64,000 bases of DNA from Novosphingobium olei (GCF_012927405.1 NZ_JABBGM010000002.1:742566-806565), one strand, 5' to 3'. Shown: positions 1-8,569, counted from the stretch's first letter. The notes: generated from the sequence alone by a model not told the origin. Made by a program: numbers and translations.

Positions 1-2
1 GA

Positions 3-161
3 TTCATCGGCCAGAACGCGACGCAGACCCACGGTGGTATCGGCATCACCATGGAACTGGCCGCTGCGCACTACTTCAAGCGCACGACCATGATAGAGGG
101 CCAGTTCGGAAGCCCGGATTATCATCTGGAGCGTTACGAAGCGCTGACACTGCCAGCGTGA
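3..161 (+). CDS. Acyl-CoA dehydrogenase, C-terminal fragment (5' end outside window)
   Basis: The last 52 codons of an acyl-CoA dehydrogenase that begins before the window. The visible part has the family's C-terminal helix (QTHGGIGITMELAAAHYFKR) and then the segment MIEGQFGSPDYHLERYEAL. It resembles the short subunit type also seen at 36414-37484 (HGGMGLTEEL, then AIENQFGDADAH). Such enzymes oxidise acyl-CoA to 2-enoyl-CoA with FAD. The gene ends with TGA and is followed by a GC-rich hairpin, so it probably closes a transcription unit. Substrate cannot be judged from this fragment. Confidence 0.9.
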   Translation, partial: FIGQNATQTHGGIGITMELAAAHYFKRTTMIEGQFGSPDYHLERYEALTLPA

Positions 162-190
162 CCGCTTGGGGCAGTAATTTCAGGTAACTG

Positions 191-228
191 GCGGGCGGGG
201 GCGTAAGCTCCTGCCCGCTATTTCATTT
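191..228 (+). terminator. Probable Rho-independent terminator
   Basis: The arms GCGGGCGGGGGC (191-202) and GCTCCTGCCCGC (207-218) pair over 12 positions with two G-U wobbles around a GTAA loop, and are followed by the T-rich stretch TATTTCATTT. It lies 30 bp after the acyl-CoA dehydrogenase stop and just before the alkylsulfatase ribosome-binding site. Confidence 0.6.
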
Positions 229-242
229 GTGAGGGAGGATGG

Positions 243-2180
243 ATGATGCGACCGCGTTTGGCTCTGCTGGCGTCGCTTCTGCTGGGTTCCGTTGCGCACG
301 CTGCACCCGCCGATCCTGATGCCCCGACTGAGACGACCCGCGCCGCCAATGCAGCGGCTCTTGCTGCTGCACCGATGTCGGACAAGCGTGACGAAGACTT
401 TGCCGGCAGAGGGTTCGTTGCAATGCGTGCCGATCCGCTCATCAAGGATAGTGACGGGCGGGTGGTTTGGAACCTCGGCCAATGGAAGTTCGCGACAGGA
501 GCGGCGCCTGACACCGTCAATCCCAGCCTGTGGCGGCATGCCGGCCTTCTTGCGAAAAGTGGCCTGTTCAAGGTTACCGACCGTATCTGGCAAGTGCGCG
601 GGTTCGATATCTCGAATCTCACCTTCGTCCGTGGGGAGAAGGGCTGGATCGTCATCGACACCGGCACGACCTCGGAGACGGCTGGAGCGGCATGGGCGCT
701 CGTTGCCGAAAAACTCGGCAAGGCACCGGTCACGGCGATCATCTATACCCACAGCCACGCCGATCATTTCGGAGGCACAGGCGCATTTGTAGCGGATCTT
801 GCTCCGGGTGCCCCAATCGTTGCGCCCAAGGGGTTCCGTGAAGCAGCCGTGTCCGAAAATGTGATTGCCGGACCTGCCATGGCACGGCGCGCGGCCTACC
901 AATTTGGTGTGCCGCTCGATCCAGGTCCCAGAGGGACCGTCAATTCAGGGATAGGTCTGGCCGTACCGGTCGGAACACAAACGCTCGTTCCGCCGACCAA
1001 GGAGATTGAAACCACCGGCACCGAACTCGTGCTCGACGGGGTCAGGGTGCGTTTCCAGGTTACGCCTTCGACCGAGGCGCCTGCGGAAATGAACCTGGGC
1101 TTCCCGGATTGGAAGGTGGCTGACCTCGCCGAGAATGCCAATGTCAGCCAGCACAATATCCTGACGCCGCGTGGGGCGCAGATCCGCAACGCGCGCGGCT
1201 GGGCGCAAGGCCTGACGGAGGCTATCGACTTCTTCGCCGGCGCAGAGGTGATGATCACCAGCCACGGCTGGCCCCGGTTTGGCGCAGGCGAGATTGCCGA
1301 TTATCTCGCCAAGCATCGTGACGCCTACGCATTTCTTCACGACCAGACCGTGCGATGGATGAACAAGGGCCTTACCGGGCCGGAGATTGCCGCACGGCTC
1401 AAGCTTCCGGCCGCGCTCGAGAAAGAGTGGTACGACCGGCCATACTATGGCTCGTTCGCGTTCAATGCGCGGGCGGTCTATCAGTACTACCTCGGCTGGT
1501 ATGATGCGAACCCCGTTCACCTAGCGCCTTTGCCTGCCGAAGACGCCGCCAAGCGTTATGTCGCAGCGATCGGGGGAGCGGCAAAGGTTCGTGCGCTTGC
1601 CAAGGCTGCATTCGACAAGGGGGACTACCCCTGGGCAGCAGAGTTGCTCGACAAGGCGGTGTTTGCCGACCCGGGCGATCAGGCAGCGCGCACCTTGCTC
1701 GCCAGCAGTTATCGCCAGATGGCCTGGGGCAGCGAAAATGCCCTGTGGCGCAACATGTATCTGACCGGCGCACAGGAACTTACCACGGGAATCAAGCCGC
1801 TTGCAGGCGGAGGACGGTCGACGATAGCGACGTCGCTGCCGCCGGACGATCTGTTCGACGTCCTGGCGACCCGGCTTGATCCCGACAGGGTCGGCGATGT
1901 GTCGCTTCGTCTGGGCTTCACATTTCCCGATCGCAACGCGTCCTACACGCTCGTCGTCGCCAACGGCGTCCTTACGCATCGCCCGGGCATTGTCGGTGCA
2001 CCTGATGCAACGCTAACGGTGCGGTATCCCGATCTCGTCAACGCCTTGCTGCGCGGCCAGCCTCTCGCGGCCAGGATTGCGTCAGGTGATGCAAGTTTTG
2101 CCGGGGACCCGACGGCGCTGCAGAGGTTCGTGACATATCTGGACAGGCCGGATCCGCTGTTCCCAATCGTCACGCCCTGA
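243..2180 (+). CDS. Secreted alkylsulfatase (SdsA1/BDS1-type metallo-beta-lactamase fold)
   Basis: A 645-residue protein that should hydrolyse alkyl sulfate esters (SDS-like surfactants) to alcohol and sulfate with a binuclear zinc centre. Residues 1-20 form a signal peptide ending AHA, so it acts in the periplasm or outside. The zinc motif THSHADHFGG has H170, H172, D174 and H175. Glu278, Glu297 and His341 (SHGWPRFG) sit at the spacing I recall for SdsA1 ligands Glu280, Glu299 and His344. A helical dimerisation region (about 350-490) and a C-terminal SCP2-like domain (about 520-640) complete the normal architecture. GAGGGAGG at 231-238 supports the start; ATG at 246 is an alternative. The thiolase begins 10 bp downstream, consistent with use of the released alcohol as fatty acid. 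Confidence 0.92.
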   Translation: MMRPRLALLASLLLGSVAHAAPADPDAPTETTRAANAAALAAAPMSDKRDEDFAGRGFVAMRADPLIKDSDGRVVWNLGQWKFATGAAPDTVNPSLWRHAGLLAKSGLFKVTDRIWQVRGFDISNLTFVRGEKGWIVIDTGTTSETAGAAWALVAEKLGKAPVTAIIYTHSHADHFGGTGAFVADLAPGAPIVAPKGFREAAVSENVIAGPAMARRAAYQFGVPLDPGPRGTVNSGIGLAVPVGTQTLVPPTKEIETTGTELVLDGVRVRFQVTPSTEAPAEMNLGFPDWKVADLAENANVSQHNILTPRGAQIRNARGWAQGLTEAIDFFAGAEVMITSHGWPRFGAGEIADYLAKHRDAYAFLHDQTVRWMNKGLTGPEIAARLKLPAALEKEWYDRPYYGSFAFNARAVYQYYLGWYDANPVHLAPLPAEDAAKRYVAAIGGAAKVRALAKAAFDKGDYPWAAELLDKAVFADPGDQAARTLLASSYRQMAWGSENALWRNMYLTGAQELTTGIKPLAGGGRSTIATSLPPDDLFDVLATRLDPDRVGDVSLRLGFTFPDRNASYTLVVANGVLTHRPGIVGAPDATLTVRYPDLVNALLRGQPLAARIASGDASFAGDPTALQRFVTYLDRPDPLFPIVTP

Positions 2181-2190
2181 GGGAATTTCC

Positions 2191-3444
2191 ATGACAGCTG
2201 CCTATATCGTCGACGCCGTTCGCACCCCGCGGGGCATCGGCAAGGCCGGGAAGGGGGCGCTTGCGCACCTCCATCCGCAAGATATTGGCGCTGCCGTGCT
2301 TCGCGCAATCCGCGACCGCAACGATCTCGATACGTCCAGGGTCGACGACATCATTTGGTCCTGCAGCCAGCAGCGCGGGAAGCAAGGTGGCGATCTTGGG
2401 CGATTGTCCGCGCTCTGGGCAGGGTATGACGTCAAGGCAAGCGCGATGACTCTCGATCGCTTCTGCGGTGGGGGCATCACTTCCGTCGGCCTTGCCGCCG
2501 GGCAGATCATGGCCGGCTTCGAAGATGTCATCATTGCCGGCGGTACGGAGATGATGAGCCATCATCAGGAAGCTGATGGCTGGGATCAGGGCACCCCTTA
2601 CGCAACGCTCGGTCGTGCGCGGGGCAATTATGCGCTCTATGAACAGCATCCGATCTCCGCGGTCGGCGTGGCGGCGGATGCGATCGCAGGCATGGAAGGT
2701 ATTTCGCGCGCCGACCTTGAGGCACTGGGCGTGGAAAGCCAACGCCGGGCCAAGGTTGCCATCGACGAAAAGCGCTTCGCTCGCAGCCTCGTGCCCGTGT
2801 GCAATCGCGATGGCACACTCGCACTCGACCTCGACGAGTACCCGCGTCCGGAGACCACGGCGGAAACGCTGGCAGCGCTCAAGCCCGCGTTCATTGCAGT
2901 GGAGCAGTTGGCGGCCGCACCGGATGGCACGACCATGCGGCAGATGATCGAACGCAAGTATCCCGACCTTCGGTGGGAGCCAGTTCACCATGTCGGCACA
3001 AGTTCAGGCGTCGTCGATGGCGCGGCGGCATTGCTTCTTGCCAGCGAACATGGCCTGACGGCCAATGGCTGGAAACCACGCGCCCGGATCGTCACAGCGG
3101 TGAATGAGGGCGACTGCCCTACGTTGATTCTGAATGCCCCTGTGCCAGCCGCGCGCAAGGCGCTGGCGCGAGCAGGGCTTTCGGTCGAGGACATCGACTT
3201 GTGGGAAATCAACGAAGCCTTTGCCGTGGTCACGGAAAAAGCGATCCGCGATCTGGGACTCGACCGCGATAAGGTGAATGTAAACGGCGGCTCCATAGCC
3301 TTGGGCCATCCGATCGGTGCGACGGGTTCGATCCTCATCGGCACTGCCCTCGATGAACTCGAACGCAGAGGCGGCCGCTATGCTCTCATCACGATGTGCG
3401 CATTCGGCGGGATGGCGCCTGCGTTGGTCATCGAGCGCGTCTAG
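2191..3444 (+). CDS. Thiolase / acetyl-CoA acetyltransferase
   Basis: A 417-residue thiolase that should cleave 3-ketoacyl-CoA with CoA, the last step of beta-oxidation, or run in reverse. The nucleophilic Cys92 lies in DRFCGGGITS, His373 in GGSIALGHPIGATG and the second acid/base Cys403 in MCAFGGMAP. NEAFA is also present, so the active site looks complete. It starts 10 bp after the alkylsulfatase and is probably co-transcribed with it. Its stop codon overlaps the stop of the opposing DUF3429 gene within one CTAG. Degradative versus biosynthetic use cannot be decided, but the neighbouring acyl-CoA dehydrogenase and alkylsulfatase favour degradation. Confidence 0.93.
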   Translation: MTAAYIVDAVRTPRGIGKAGKGALAHLHPQDIGAAVLRAIRDRNDLDTSRVDDIIWSCSQQRGKQGGDLGRLSALWAGYDVKASAMTLDRFCGGGITSVGLAAGQIMAGFEDVIIAGGTEMMSHHQEADGWDQGTPYATLGRARGNYALYEQHPISAVGVAADAIAGMEGISRADLEALGVESQRRAKVAIDEKRFARSLVPVCNRDGTLALDLDEYPRPETTAETLAALKPAFIAVEQLAAAPDGTTMRQMIERKYPDLRWEPVHHVGTSSGVVDGAAALLLASEHGLTANGWKPRARIVTAVNEGDCPTLILNAPVPAARKALARAGLSVEDIDLWEINEAFAVVTEKAIRDLGLDRDKVNVNGGSIALGHPIGATGSILIGTALDELERRGGRYALITMCAFGGMAPALVIERV

Positions 3445-3881
3445 GCAAACGCAAGCGCGAGCGTCAGCAGCCCGAGGCCAGTAGAGAGACGGCGCCGTAG
3501 AGCAAGCCAGCCTTGGGGAAGAGGCATTGCCTTCGCCAATCTTGCGTCGACGAACGGGCTCGCCAGCAGGCATGTGCCCAAGACAACGAGCGATGGTCCC
3601 GGCCATGGTAATCCGAAACACCATGGCAGCATGGCGGCCAGTGCGATCAGGCTCGGTGTCACTGCCAGCAGATGGTCAGGCCAACTTTGCCGATCTGCAA
3701 GCAGCGCCTGGACCCACCAGATCCCGCCGAGAAAGCTGAAGATCAGCGCTGCATAGACGCATCCTGCCGCGATTGCGGACCAATGCAGCGTTTCGGTGTG
3801 CGCCGCCACAAGTGCTGCAAGCTGCGGCAAAAGGCCGGCTACGCCAAGCCATCTGGCTGATCCTTGAACCTGCTTGCTCAT
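3441..3881 (-). CDS. DUF3429 family membrane protein
   Basis: A 146-residue inner-membrane protein with four to five hydrophobic helices and the segment FSFLGGIWWVQAL, which matches my recollection of DUF3429. Function is unknown. The start MSKQVQG is chosen because its ATG overlaps the TGA of the upstream flavoprotein gene as ATGA at 3878-3881; a longer upstream extension is Arg-rich, not hydrophobic, and inside the previous gene. As I recall, DUF3429 genes often sit with photolyase, folE and LOV or MerR-B12 genes in proteobacterial light-response clusters, and the neighbours here fit that. Confidence 0.8.
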   Translation of the reverse strand: MSKQVQGSARWLGVAGLLPQLAALVAAHTETLHWSAIAAGCVYAALIFSFLGGIWWVQALLADRQSWPDHLLAVTPSLIALAAMLPWCFGLPWPGPSLVVLGTCLLASPFVDARLAKAMPLPQGWLALRRRLSTGLGLLTLALAFA

Positions 3882-4858
3882 GCCGATGCGCGGCTGGCGT
3901 GCTCTGCGTCCGCGGCGTGGATCGATGGCAACATGGCTTCGCCGAGGGCATTGCCGGATAGCCACGCATTTTCGACTCTCGGTCCTAGTAACCAATCGCC
4001 GCATGCGCCGAGGGCGAGAGCAGGGTTCCACAAGAAGCGCTTATTGGCGTTGCCTGAGCGCGCATATCGCCAACGGTGGGCGGCGGCGTGGATCGGAGCG
4101 GGTATTTCGCATCCGATTGCCGCTGCGAATTCGGCCAGCAGAAGCGGTGCAATCTCGTCGGCCGATTTCTCGAGGTGCGAGGTGCTCCAGCGAGTATCAG
4201 CCTGGACGATCCAGGACTCCGGGCCACCCCGCCCGGGTTTGCCGCTGTTGCGCGCGGCCCATCCGATTGCGCCTCTGCTTCGGATCACTGATGGCGCGTC
4301 GATTGCTTGGGGCAAAACGTACATGCCGGCCCAGCAAGGTTCGGATTTGCACGAGGCTGCGACGCGGCCGAATGTGAAATCGCACATTCCGAGCAACGCA
4401 GCGGCCTGCTCTGCGGGGAGCGCGACAACCGCGATGTCGAAGGGGCCTTCCGTTTCTTCTTCCAACCGAACGTACCAGCCATCCCCCTTTCGGACCATCG
4501 CACGGACCAACGCGCCCTGACGTACGTGATGCGATCTGGCAATGTGGCGTGGCAGGGCGCTCATACCCGGGCGAGCAACCCAGGCATGATCTCCGGCCTC
4601 GGGCCATCGTGTTACCACACCTTCGGCCGCCCAGTTTACGACGCGATTGAGGAAGCGATCCTCGCGAGCCGTGAAGTATTGCGCGCCATGGTCAAAGGCA
4701 GCTTGACCAATGGAAGTGTCTACTCGGCGCGTGGACATCCGACCACCAGGAGCGCGGCCCTTGTCGAGCAAGGTGACCAATGCTCCGGCGGAGGCCAGAA
4801 CCTCCGCACAGGCAAGACCGGCCATCCCGGCCCCGACGATCACGATACGCGAAGACAC
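3878..4858 (-). CDS. Renalase-like NAD(P)/FAD-dependent oxidoreductase (COG3380 type)
   Basis: A 326-residue flavoprotein. The N-terminal dinucleotide fold has GAGMAG at residues 9-14, then APGGRMSTRR and FDHGAQYFTAR, both typical of the renalase/COG3380 group. Near the C-terminus the FAD-contacting segment GDWLLGPRVENAWLSG is intact. Bacterial renalases oxidise wrongly reduced dihydro-NAD(P) isomers, but many members are uncharacterised, so the substrate is open. The start is a GTG at 4858 with GGGAA upstream. It is the middle gene of folE, oxidoreductase, DUF3429: 37 bp after folE and ATGA-overlapped with DUF3429. Relatives are often found with photolyases, which suggests a light- or oxidation-related role. 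Confidence 0.85.
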   Translation of the reverse strand: MSSRIVIVGAGMAGLACAEVLASAGALVTLLDKGRAPGGRMSTRRVDTSIGQAAFDHGAQYFTAREDRFLNRVVNWAAEGVVTRWPEAGDHAWVARPGMSALPRHIARSHHVRQGALVRAMVRKGDGWYVRLEEETEGPFDIAVVALPAEQAAALLGMCDFTFGRVAASCKSEPCWAGMYVLPQAIDAPSVIRSRGAIGWAARNSGKPGRGGPESWIVQADTRWSTSHLEKSADEIAPLLLAEFAAAIGCEIPAPIHAAAHRWRYARSGNANKRFLWNPALALGACGDWLLGPRVENAWLSGNALGEAMLPSIHAADAEHASRASA

Positions 4859-4895
4859 AAAATAATTCCCGTTTGCGAGTGAAGGGCTGTCGAGT

Positions 4896-5573
4896 TCAGG
4901 GACGGCCCATCAGGCTCAGCACTTCGCGACGGCTGCGAGGATCATCGAGGAACACGCCGAGCATGCGGCTCGTCACCATGTTCACCCCGTGCGTGCGAAC
5001 GCCGCGTCCCGTCATGCATCCGTGCTGTGCTTCGATCACCACCGCCACGCCGCGGGGGTGCAGGTGATCCTGGATACACTGTGCCACTTCGGCCGTAAGC
5101 CTTTCCTGCACCTGCAAGCGCTGCGCAAATCCGTTCAGCACGCGGGCCAGCTTCGAAATCCCGACGACCCGCTCATTGGGTAGGTAGGCGATTGATGCAG
5201 TGCCGGTGATCGGCGCCAGATGATGTTCGCAGTGCGACTGGAACGGAATGTTCTTGAGAAGCACGACCTCGTCGTAGCCGCCTACTTCCTCGAACGTGCG
5301 GGAAAGATGCAGGCCCGGGTCCATTTCGTAACCGCTGCAGTATTCCTTCCAGGCTCGCGCCACGCGCTTGGGCGTATCGAGCAGGCCTTCGCGCTGCGGG
5401 TCGTCGCCCGACCATTCGAGCAAGGTGCGGACGGCGGCCAGAACGTGATCGGGGACAGGGATCTTCCCTTCTTCAAGCACATCGTGGTCATGGTCGTGCT
5501 CGTGGTCGTCGCCGACCGGGCAAAGGTTACGTACCATCACGTTCATGGCTAATGCTTTCGCTTGTTGAGCCAT
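4896..5573 (-). CDS. folE: GTP cyclohydrolase I
   Basis: A 225-residue FolE converting GTP to 7,8-dihydroneopterin triphosphate, the first step to tetrahydrofolate and other pterins. The zinc ligands Cys115 and His118 (SHCEHHLAP) and Cys186 (AQHGCMTGRGV) keep the 71-residue spacing of E. coli Cys110/Cys181. GISKLARVLNGFAQRLQVQERLT is the usual active-site stretch. The N-terminus has a His/Asp-rich patch (HEHDHDHD), which may be a metal-binding extension. The start at 5573 is a choice among 5612, 5573 and 5546; none has a strong ribosome-binding site. Its position in a light-module-like operon suggests a dedicated FolE for pterin cofactor rather than the only housekeeping copy (inference). Confidence 0.93.
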   Translation of the reverse strand: MAQQAKALAMNVMVRNLCPVGDDHEHDHDHDVLEEGKIPVPDHVLAAVRTLLEWSGDDPQREGLLDTPKRVARAWKEYCSGYEMDPGLHLSRTFEEVGGYDEVVLLKNIPFQSHCEHHLAPITGTASIAYLPNERVVGISKLARVLNGFAQRLQVQERLTAEVAQCIQDHLHPRGVAVVIEAQHGCMTGRGVRTHGVNMVTSRMLGVFLDDPRSRREVLSLMGRP

Positions 5574-5651
5574 CGAGATGGCACCGCCCCCCCTCAGTCG
5601 ATACCTGCACATAGGGGAACAGCCCTTGCAAACTGCACTTCAGGGAAGACA

Positions 5652-5670
5652 TTGGACAAGTTCGATCGAA
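5652..5670 (+). promoter_or_regulatory. TTGGACA site and adjoining TTCGATCGAA palindrome
   Basis: TTGGACA (5652-5658) and the perfect 10-bp palindrome TTCGATCGAA (5661-5670) lie between folE and the LOV-HTH gene. The heptamer is the same one that occurs four times around the CarH-like gene at 15.4-15.6 kb. Here it is single, so its meaning is uncertain. Confidence 0.3.
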
Positions 5671-5688
5671 GCGGTATGGAAATGTGAG

Positions 5689-6273
5689 ATGCCAATTGCA
5701 GACATGATCGAAGCGGGCTCAGTCGCCGCCGTTATCAGCAACCCGCGGTTGCCGGATAATCCTATCGTTGCCTGCAATGAGGCGTTCTGTCGCCTCACCG
5801 GCTATTCCAAGGACGAGATTGTCGGCAGAAACTGCCGGTTCCTGCGCGGCACGGATACGGAGCCTGAATTGGCGCAGCAATTGCGCGAGAATATTCACGC
5901 GCGCCAACCGGTCATGGTCGAGATCCTGAATTACAAGAAGGACGGCACGCCTTTCCGCAACGCCGTCATGGTGGCGCCGATCTTCGATGCCGATGGCGAG
6001 GTGGAGTATTTCCTCGGCTCCCAAGTCGAGGTCGTGGATGACAATACGCCTCCAGTTCGGCGCCAGGCCGCACTCGACAAGATTGGCGGGCTCACCAGCC
6101 GCCAGCGCGAGATCCTGCTGATGATGGCGGCAGGAAAACTCAACAAGCAGATCGCTTGGGAACTCTCCCTGAGTGAGAGGACGATCAAGATGCATCGCGC
6201 GGCCATGTTCAAGGCATTGGGCGTCAGGACGAGTGCCGACGCAATCCGTGTCGCAGTCGAGGCTGGGCTATAA
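5689..6273 (+). CDS. LOV-HTH blue-light transcription factor (EL222-like)
   Basis: A 194-residue protein with an N-terminal LOV (PAS) domain and a C-terminal LuxR-type helix-turn-helix, the architecture of Erythrobacter litoralis EL222. The flavin-binding motif GRNCRFLRG holds the photoactive Cys49, which forms the FMN adduct under blue light; NYKKDGTPFRN follows as expected. The DNA-binding part starts near LTSRQREILLMMAAGKLNKQIA (about residue 133) and contains LSERTIKMHR. In EL222, adduct formation releases the HTH to dimerise and activate transcription. Start at 5689 is chosen because the upstream extension (from 5578) has no LOV character. It is divergent from folE and followed by a small membrane-protein gene. 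Confidence 0.9.
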   Translation: MPIADMIEAGSVAAVISNPRLPDNPIVACNEAFCRLTGYSKDEIVGRNCRFLRGTDTEPELAQQLRENIHARQPVMVEILNYKKDGTPFRNAVMVAPIFDADGEVEYFLGSQVEVVDDNTPPVRRQAALDKIGGLTSRQREILLMMAAGKLNKQIAWELSLSERTIKMHRAAMFKALGVRTSADAIRVAVEAGL

Positions 6274-6312
6274 TTTTTCTGTAAATAAGTCTTTCAAACA
6301 CTTGAATAAATT

Positions 6313-6624
6313 ATGGTGCCACTTAGACGCCCTCGTGTATTCAAGCATGAGGTTGCGCATCCGGTGGCGCTCGTAAGTTCGCTTTGCATCGGGTGGATCG
6401 CGGTCACCTCGATCGTCTACTGGCTATCCGTGCGGCAATCGGCACGGGCGCGTCTTTGCCTGCTTGCCTTCAGTGGGCTTGCAGGTTTGGCGGGCTATGG
6501 ACTGTCCAAAATGCTTTTCGAGTACCAGGGTGTGTCAGCGATCGTCTGTGCGATCGTCTACACGGTCGTCGCAGAGGTGATCGTGCTGGTTCTGACAGCA
6601 AGATCACGCACACGCGGCGCGTGA
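6313..6624 (+). CDS. Small membrane protein of unknown function
   Basis: A 103-residue reading frame 39 bp after the LOV-HTH gene. It has three hydrophobic segments (about residues 16-38, 45-65 and 72-94) separated by Arg-rich loops, so it would be an inner-membrane protein. I do not recognise the family. There is no clear ribosome-binding site, and the end abuts the stop of the convergent ligase gene. If real, it may be co-transcribed with the light regulator. Confidence 0.5.
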   Translation: MVPLRRPRVFKHEVAHPVALVSSLCIGWIAVTSIVYWLSVRQSARARLCLLAFSGLAGLAGYGLSKMLFEYQGVSAIVCAIVYTVVAEVIVLVLTARSRTRGA

Positions 6625-8487
6625 TCATCCCAGATCTAGAACACTTTCAGATTCCGTCGGGTTGTAAAGCCGTGCGACATCGTCGGCGCGTCGCGTCAAC
6701 GCGGCACGCTGATTGACATAGCCTTTGTCGGTAATTTCGCCGCCGTCGATGGATGGTGGCTCGCGTAGCACGATCGCGCGTTTGACCCGACGCGAAGATC
6801 CGCCGGCCGTGGCGTTGTGGGCATGGAGCTTCTCTCGCACACGCTCGCTCAGGATGGTCAAGGCGTCGGCGCCGGGTACCTCCTGCTCGATATCGGCGAG
6901 GGCAGCGGCCGAAGGCCAGGCCAGAATGCCGATATACGGCTGGTCCTGTCCGGCAACGACAAGATCCTGGATGTATGGCGCGCAGGCGGCGATCAGATCG
7001 GGGCGCAGCGTTCCGACCGAAACCCACGTACCGCTATCAAGCTTGAAGTCTTCGGTAATACGCCCATCGAACACCAGTCCCTGCGCCGGATCATCGGGAT
7101 CCACGAACTTCGCGGCGTCTCCCAGCTTGTAGAAACCCTCGTCGTCGAAAGCGTCGGCAGTCCGTACCGGGTCCTTGTGATAGCCGCTTGTCACCGTTGG
7201 ACCCTTGACGCGGACTTCCATCTTGTCGCCACTGGGGACGAGCTTCAGCGTTGTGCCGGGGAGCGGCAAACCGATAAGACCGACCCGCTCGGTTGCCCAG
7301 TGGACGACCGTTATGCCCTGGGTTTCGGTGGCGCCGTACATCGTGGTCATCGGAATGCGGTGGCCGGTTTCGGCGATGGCAAGCGCTTGCATCCGTTCGT
7401 TGACATCGCTCGAGAGCGTGGCCCCGCCGTATCCCATGAAGATAAGGTTCTTGAAGAACGATTTGCGCAGCTTTTCGTCCTTCTCCATGGCTTCGGCCAG
7501 CATCGCAAAGGCGATCGGAGCGGAGCCGAATACGAGCGGCGAAACGTCGTAAAGGTTCTTGATCGTTGTCTCGAACAAGCCCGGTACGGGTTTTCCTTCA
7601 TCAAGAAAAAGCGTTCCGCCTGCGTGCAGGTTGCCATTGAAGGCGATGTTTCCGGCAGAGATATGGCTCCAGGGCATCCACTCGAGGGATTGCGGTGGAT
7701 CGCGCTCCATCCCGTCGTCGACCCGTAGCCCTTCTGATGCTGCGACGACGTGCGTCATCATACCATGGGTTTGCGGCACGCATTTCGGCATGCCGGTCGA
7801 GCCCGAGGTGAAGAGGTACTTGCCGATACTCTGATGGTCCACGGTGTCGAGAGCGTCCTGCACGGCTGCCGTTGGCAACGGCGAAGCAAGTTCGGCAAAG
7901 CCCACCGAGTCATTTGCCCCGTCCACCGAAACGCAAAGGATCGTCGGATCCAGATCTCGGAGGGTCCGGAATGCTCGCGCATATTGTTCCGAATCCTGCG
8001 CGAACACAATTTTCGGGCGAAGTGTCTCGAAGGCATGTTTCAGCTTAGCATGGTCGTTCGACACGAGGCTGTGTGCCGGGCTGATCGGCGAAACGGGAAC
8101 GCCAGCGGTGTAGCCTCCCAGCATGAGGAGGCCGTGCTCGATCGAGTTGGACGAGAGGATAAGCACGCAGTCATCGCTATTTAGGCCCCGATCGATCAAG
8201 CCTTGGGCGATCCCGTCCACGATGCGTTTCGCTTCACCATAGGTAACGCCGCGCCAGGGTCCATGAAGTGGCTCGCGCTGCATCAGGAATTTGCGCTCGG
8301 GATGATCGGCGGCGTGCTGGGCAAACAGATGACCAATCGATCGCGCTGGCGGTGCGAGCGGATGATTGGAGCGGATCAGGATCGAGCCGTCGTCGCGGCG
8401 CTCGACAGTTACATCGGGCCCCTTCTGCGGCAGGGGCTTGAACGGAACGCTCGTAATATCGCGCACAGCATCAAGCGTGACCACCAT
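6625..8487 (-). CDS. Feruloyl-CoA-synthetase-like AMP-forming acyl-CoA ligase
   Basis: A 620-residue ANL-superfamily enzyme that activates a carboxylic acid to its CoA thioester with ATP. The length, the N-terminal segment VPFKPLPQKGPDVTVERRDDG, the phosphate loop YLFTSGSTGMPKCVPQTH and the late motifs MYGATETQG and FKLDSGTWVSVGTLRPDL match the feruloyl-CoA synthetase group. The start is the internal ATG at 8487, which has a strong GGGAGAGGA upstream; the longer start at 8505 has none. A crotonase-family gene is divergent, as expected for a ferulate or other aryl-alkenoate route, but the hydratase/lyase identity is not certain. Confidence 0.88.
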   Translation of the reverse strand: MVVTLDAVRDITSVPFKPLPQKGPDVTVERRDDGSILIRSNHPLAPPARSIGHLFAQHAADHPERKFLMQREPLHGPWRGVTYGEAKRIVDGIAQGLIDRGLNSDDCVLILSSNSIEHGLLMLGGYTAGVPVSPISPAHSLVSNDHAKLKHAFETLRPKIVFAQDSEQYARAFRTLRDLDPTILCVSVDGANDSVGFAELASPLPTAAVQDALDTVDHQSIGKYLFTSGSTGMPKCVPQTHGMMTHVVAASEGLRVDDGMERDPPQSLEWMPWSHISAGNIAFNGNLHAGGTLFLDEGKPVPGLFETTIKNLYDVSPLVFGSAPIAFAMLAEAMEKDEKLRKSFFKNLIFMGYGGATLSSDVNERMQALAIAETGHRIPMTTMYGATETQGITVVHWATERVGLIGLPLPGTTLKLVPSGDKMEVRVKGPTVTSGYHKDPVRTADAFDDEGFYKLGDAAKFVDPDDPAQGLVFDGRITEDFKLDSGTWVSVGTLRPDLIAACAPYIQDLVVAGQDQPYIGILAWPSAAALADIEQEVPGADALTILSERVREKLHAHNATAGGSSRRVKRAIVLREPPSIDGGEITDKGYVNQRAALTRRADDVARLYNPTESESVLDLG

Positions 8488-8527
8488 CGATCCTCTCCCA
8501 GTCATTCAAACCATGTTTTGCAGCTTT

Positions 8528-8569
8528 CGAGCTTGCTCGTATATCAAGCGATAAAAGTCAATTGGTTGA
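8528..8569. promoter_or_regulatory. Operator-like inverted repeats between divergent ligase and crotonase genes
   Basis: The 134-bp region between 8487 and 8622 holds two short inverted repeats: CGAGC-TT-GCTCG at 8528-8539 and TCAATTGGTTGA at 8558-8569 (TCAA/TTGA arms). They lie where a regulator could control both directions. No regulator gene is adjacent. Confidence 0.35.

Noticed and set aside
8543..8554. TATCAAGCGATA in the ligase/crotonase gap as a member of the TATCA/TGATA regulon
   Set aside because: One half-site is altered (CGATA), the flanking bases differ from the 34-38 kb sites, and it lies far from that region. Probably chance.
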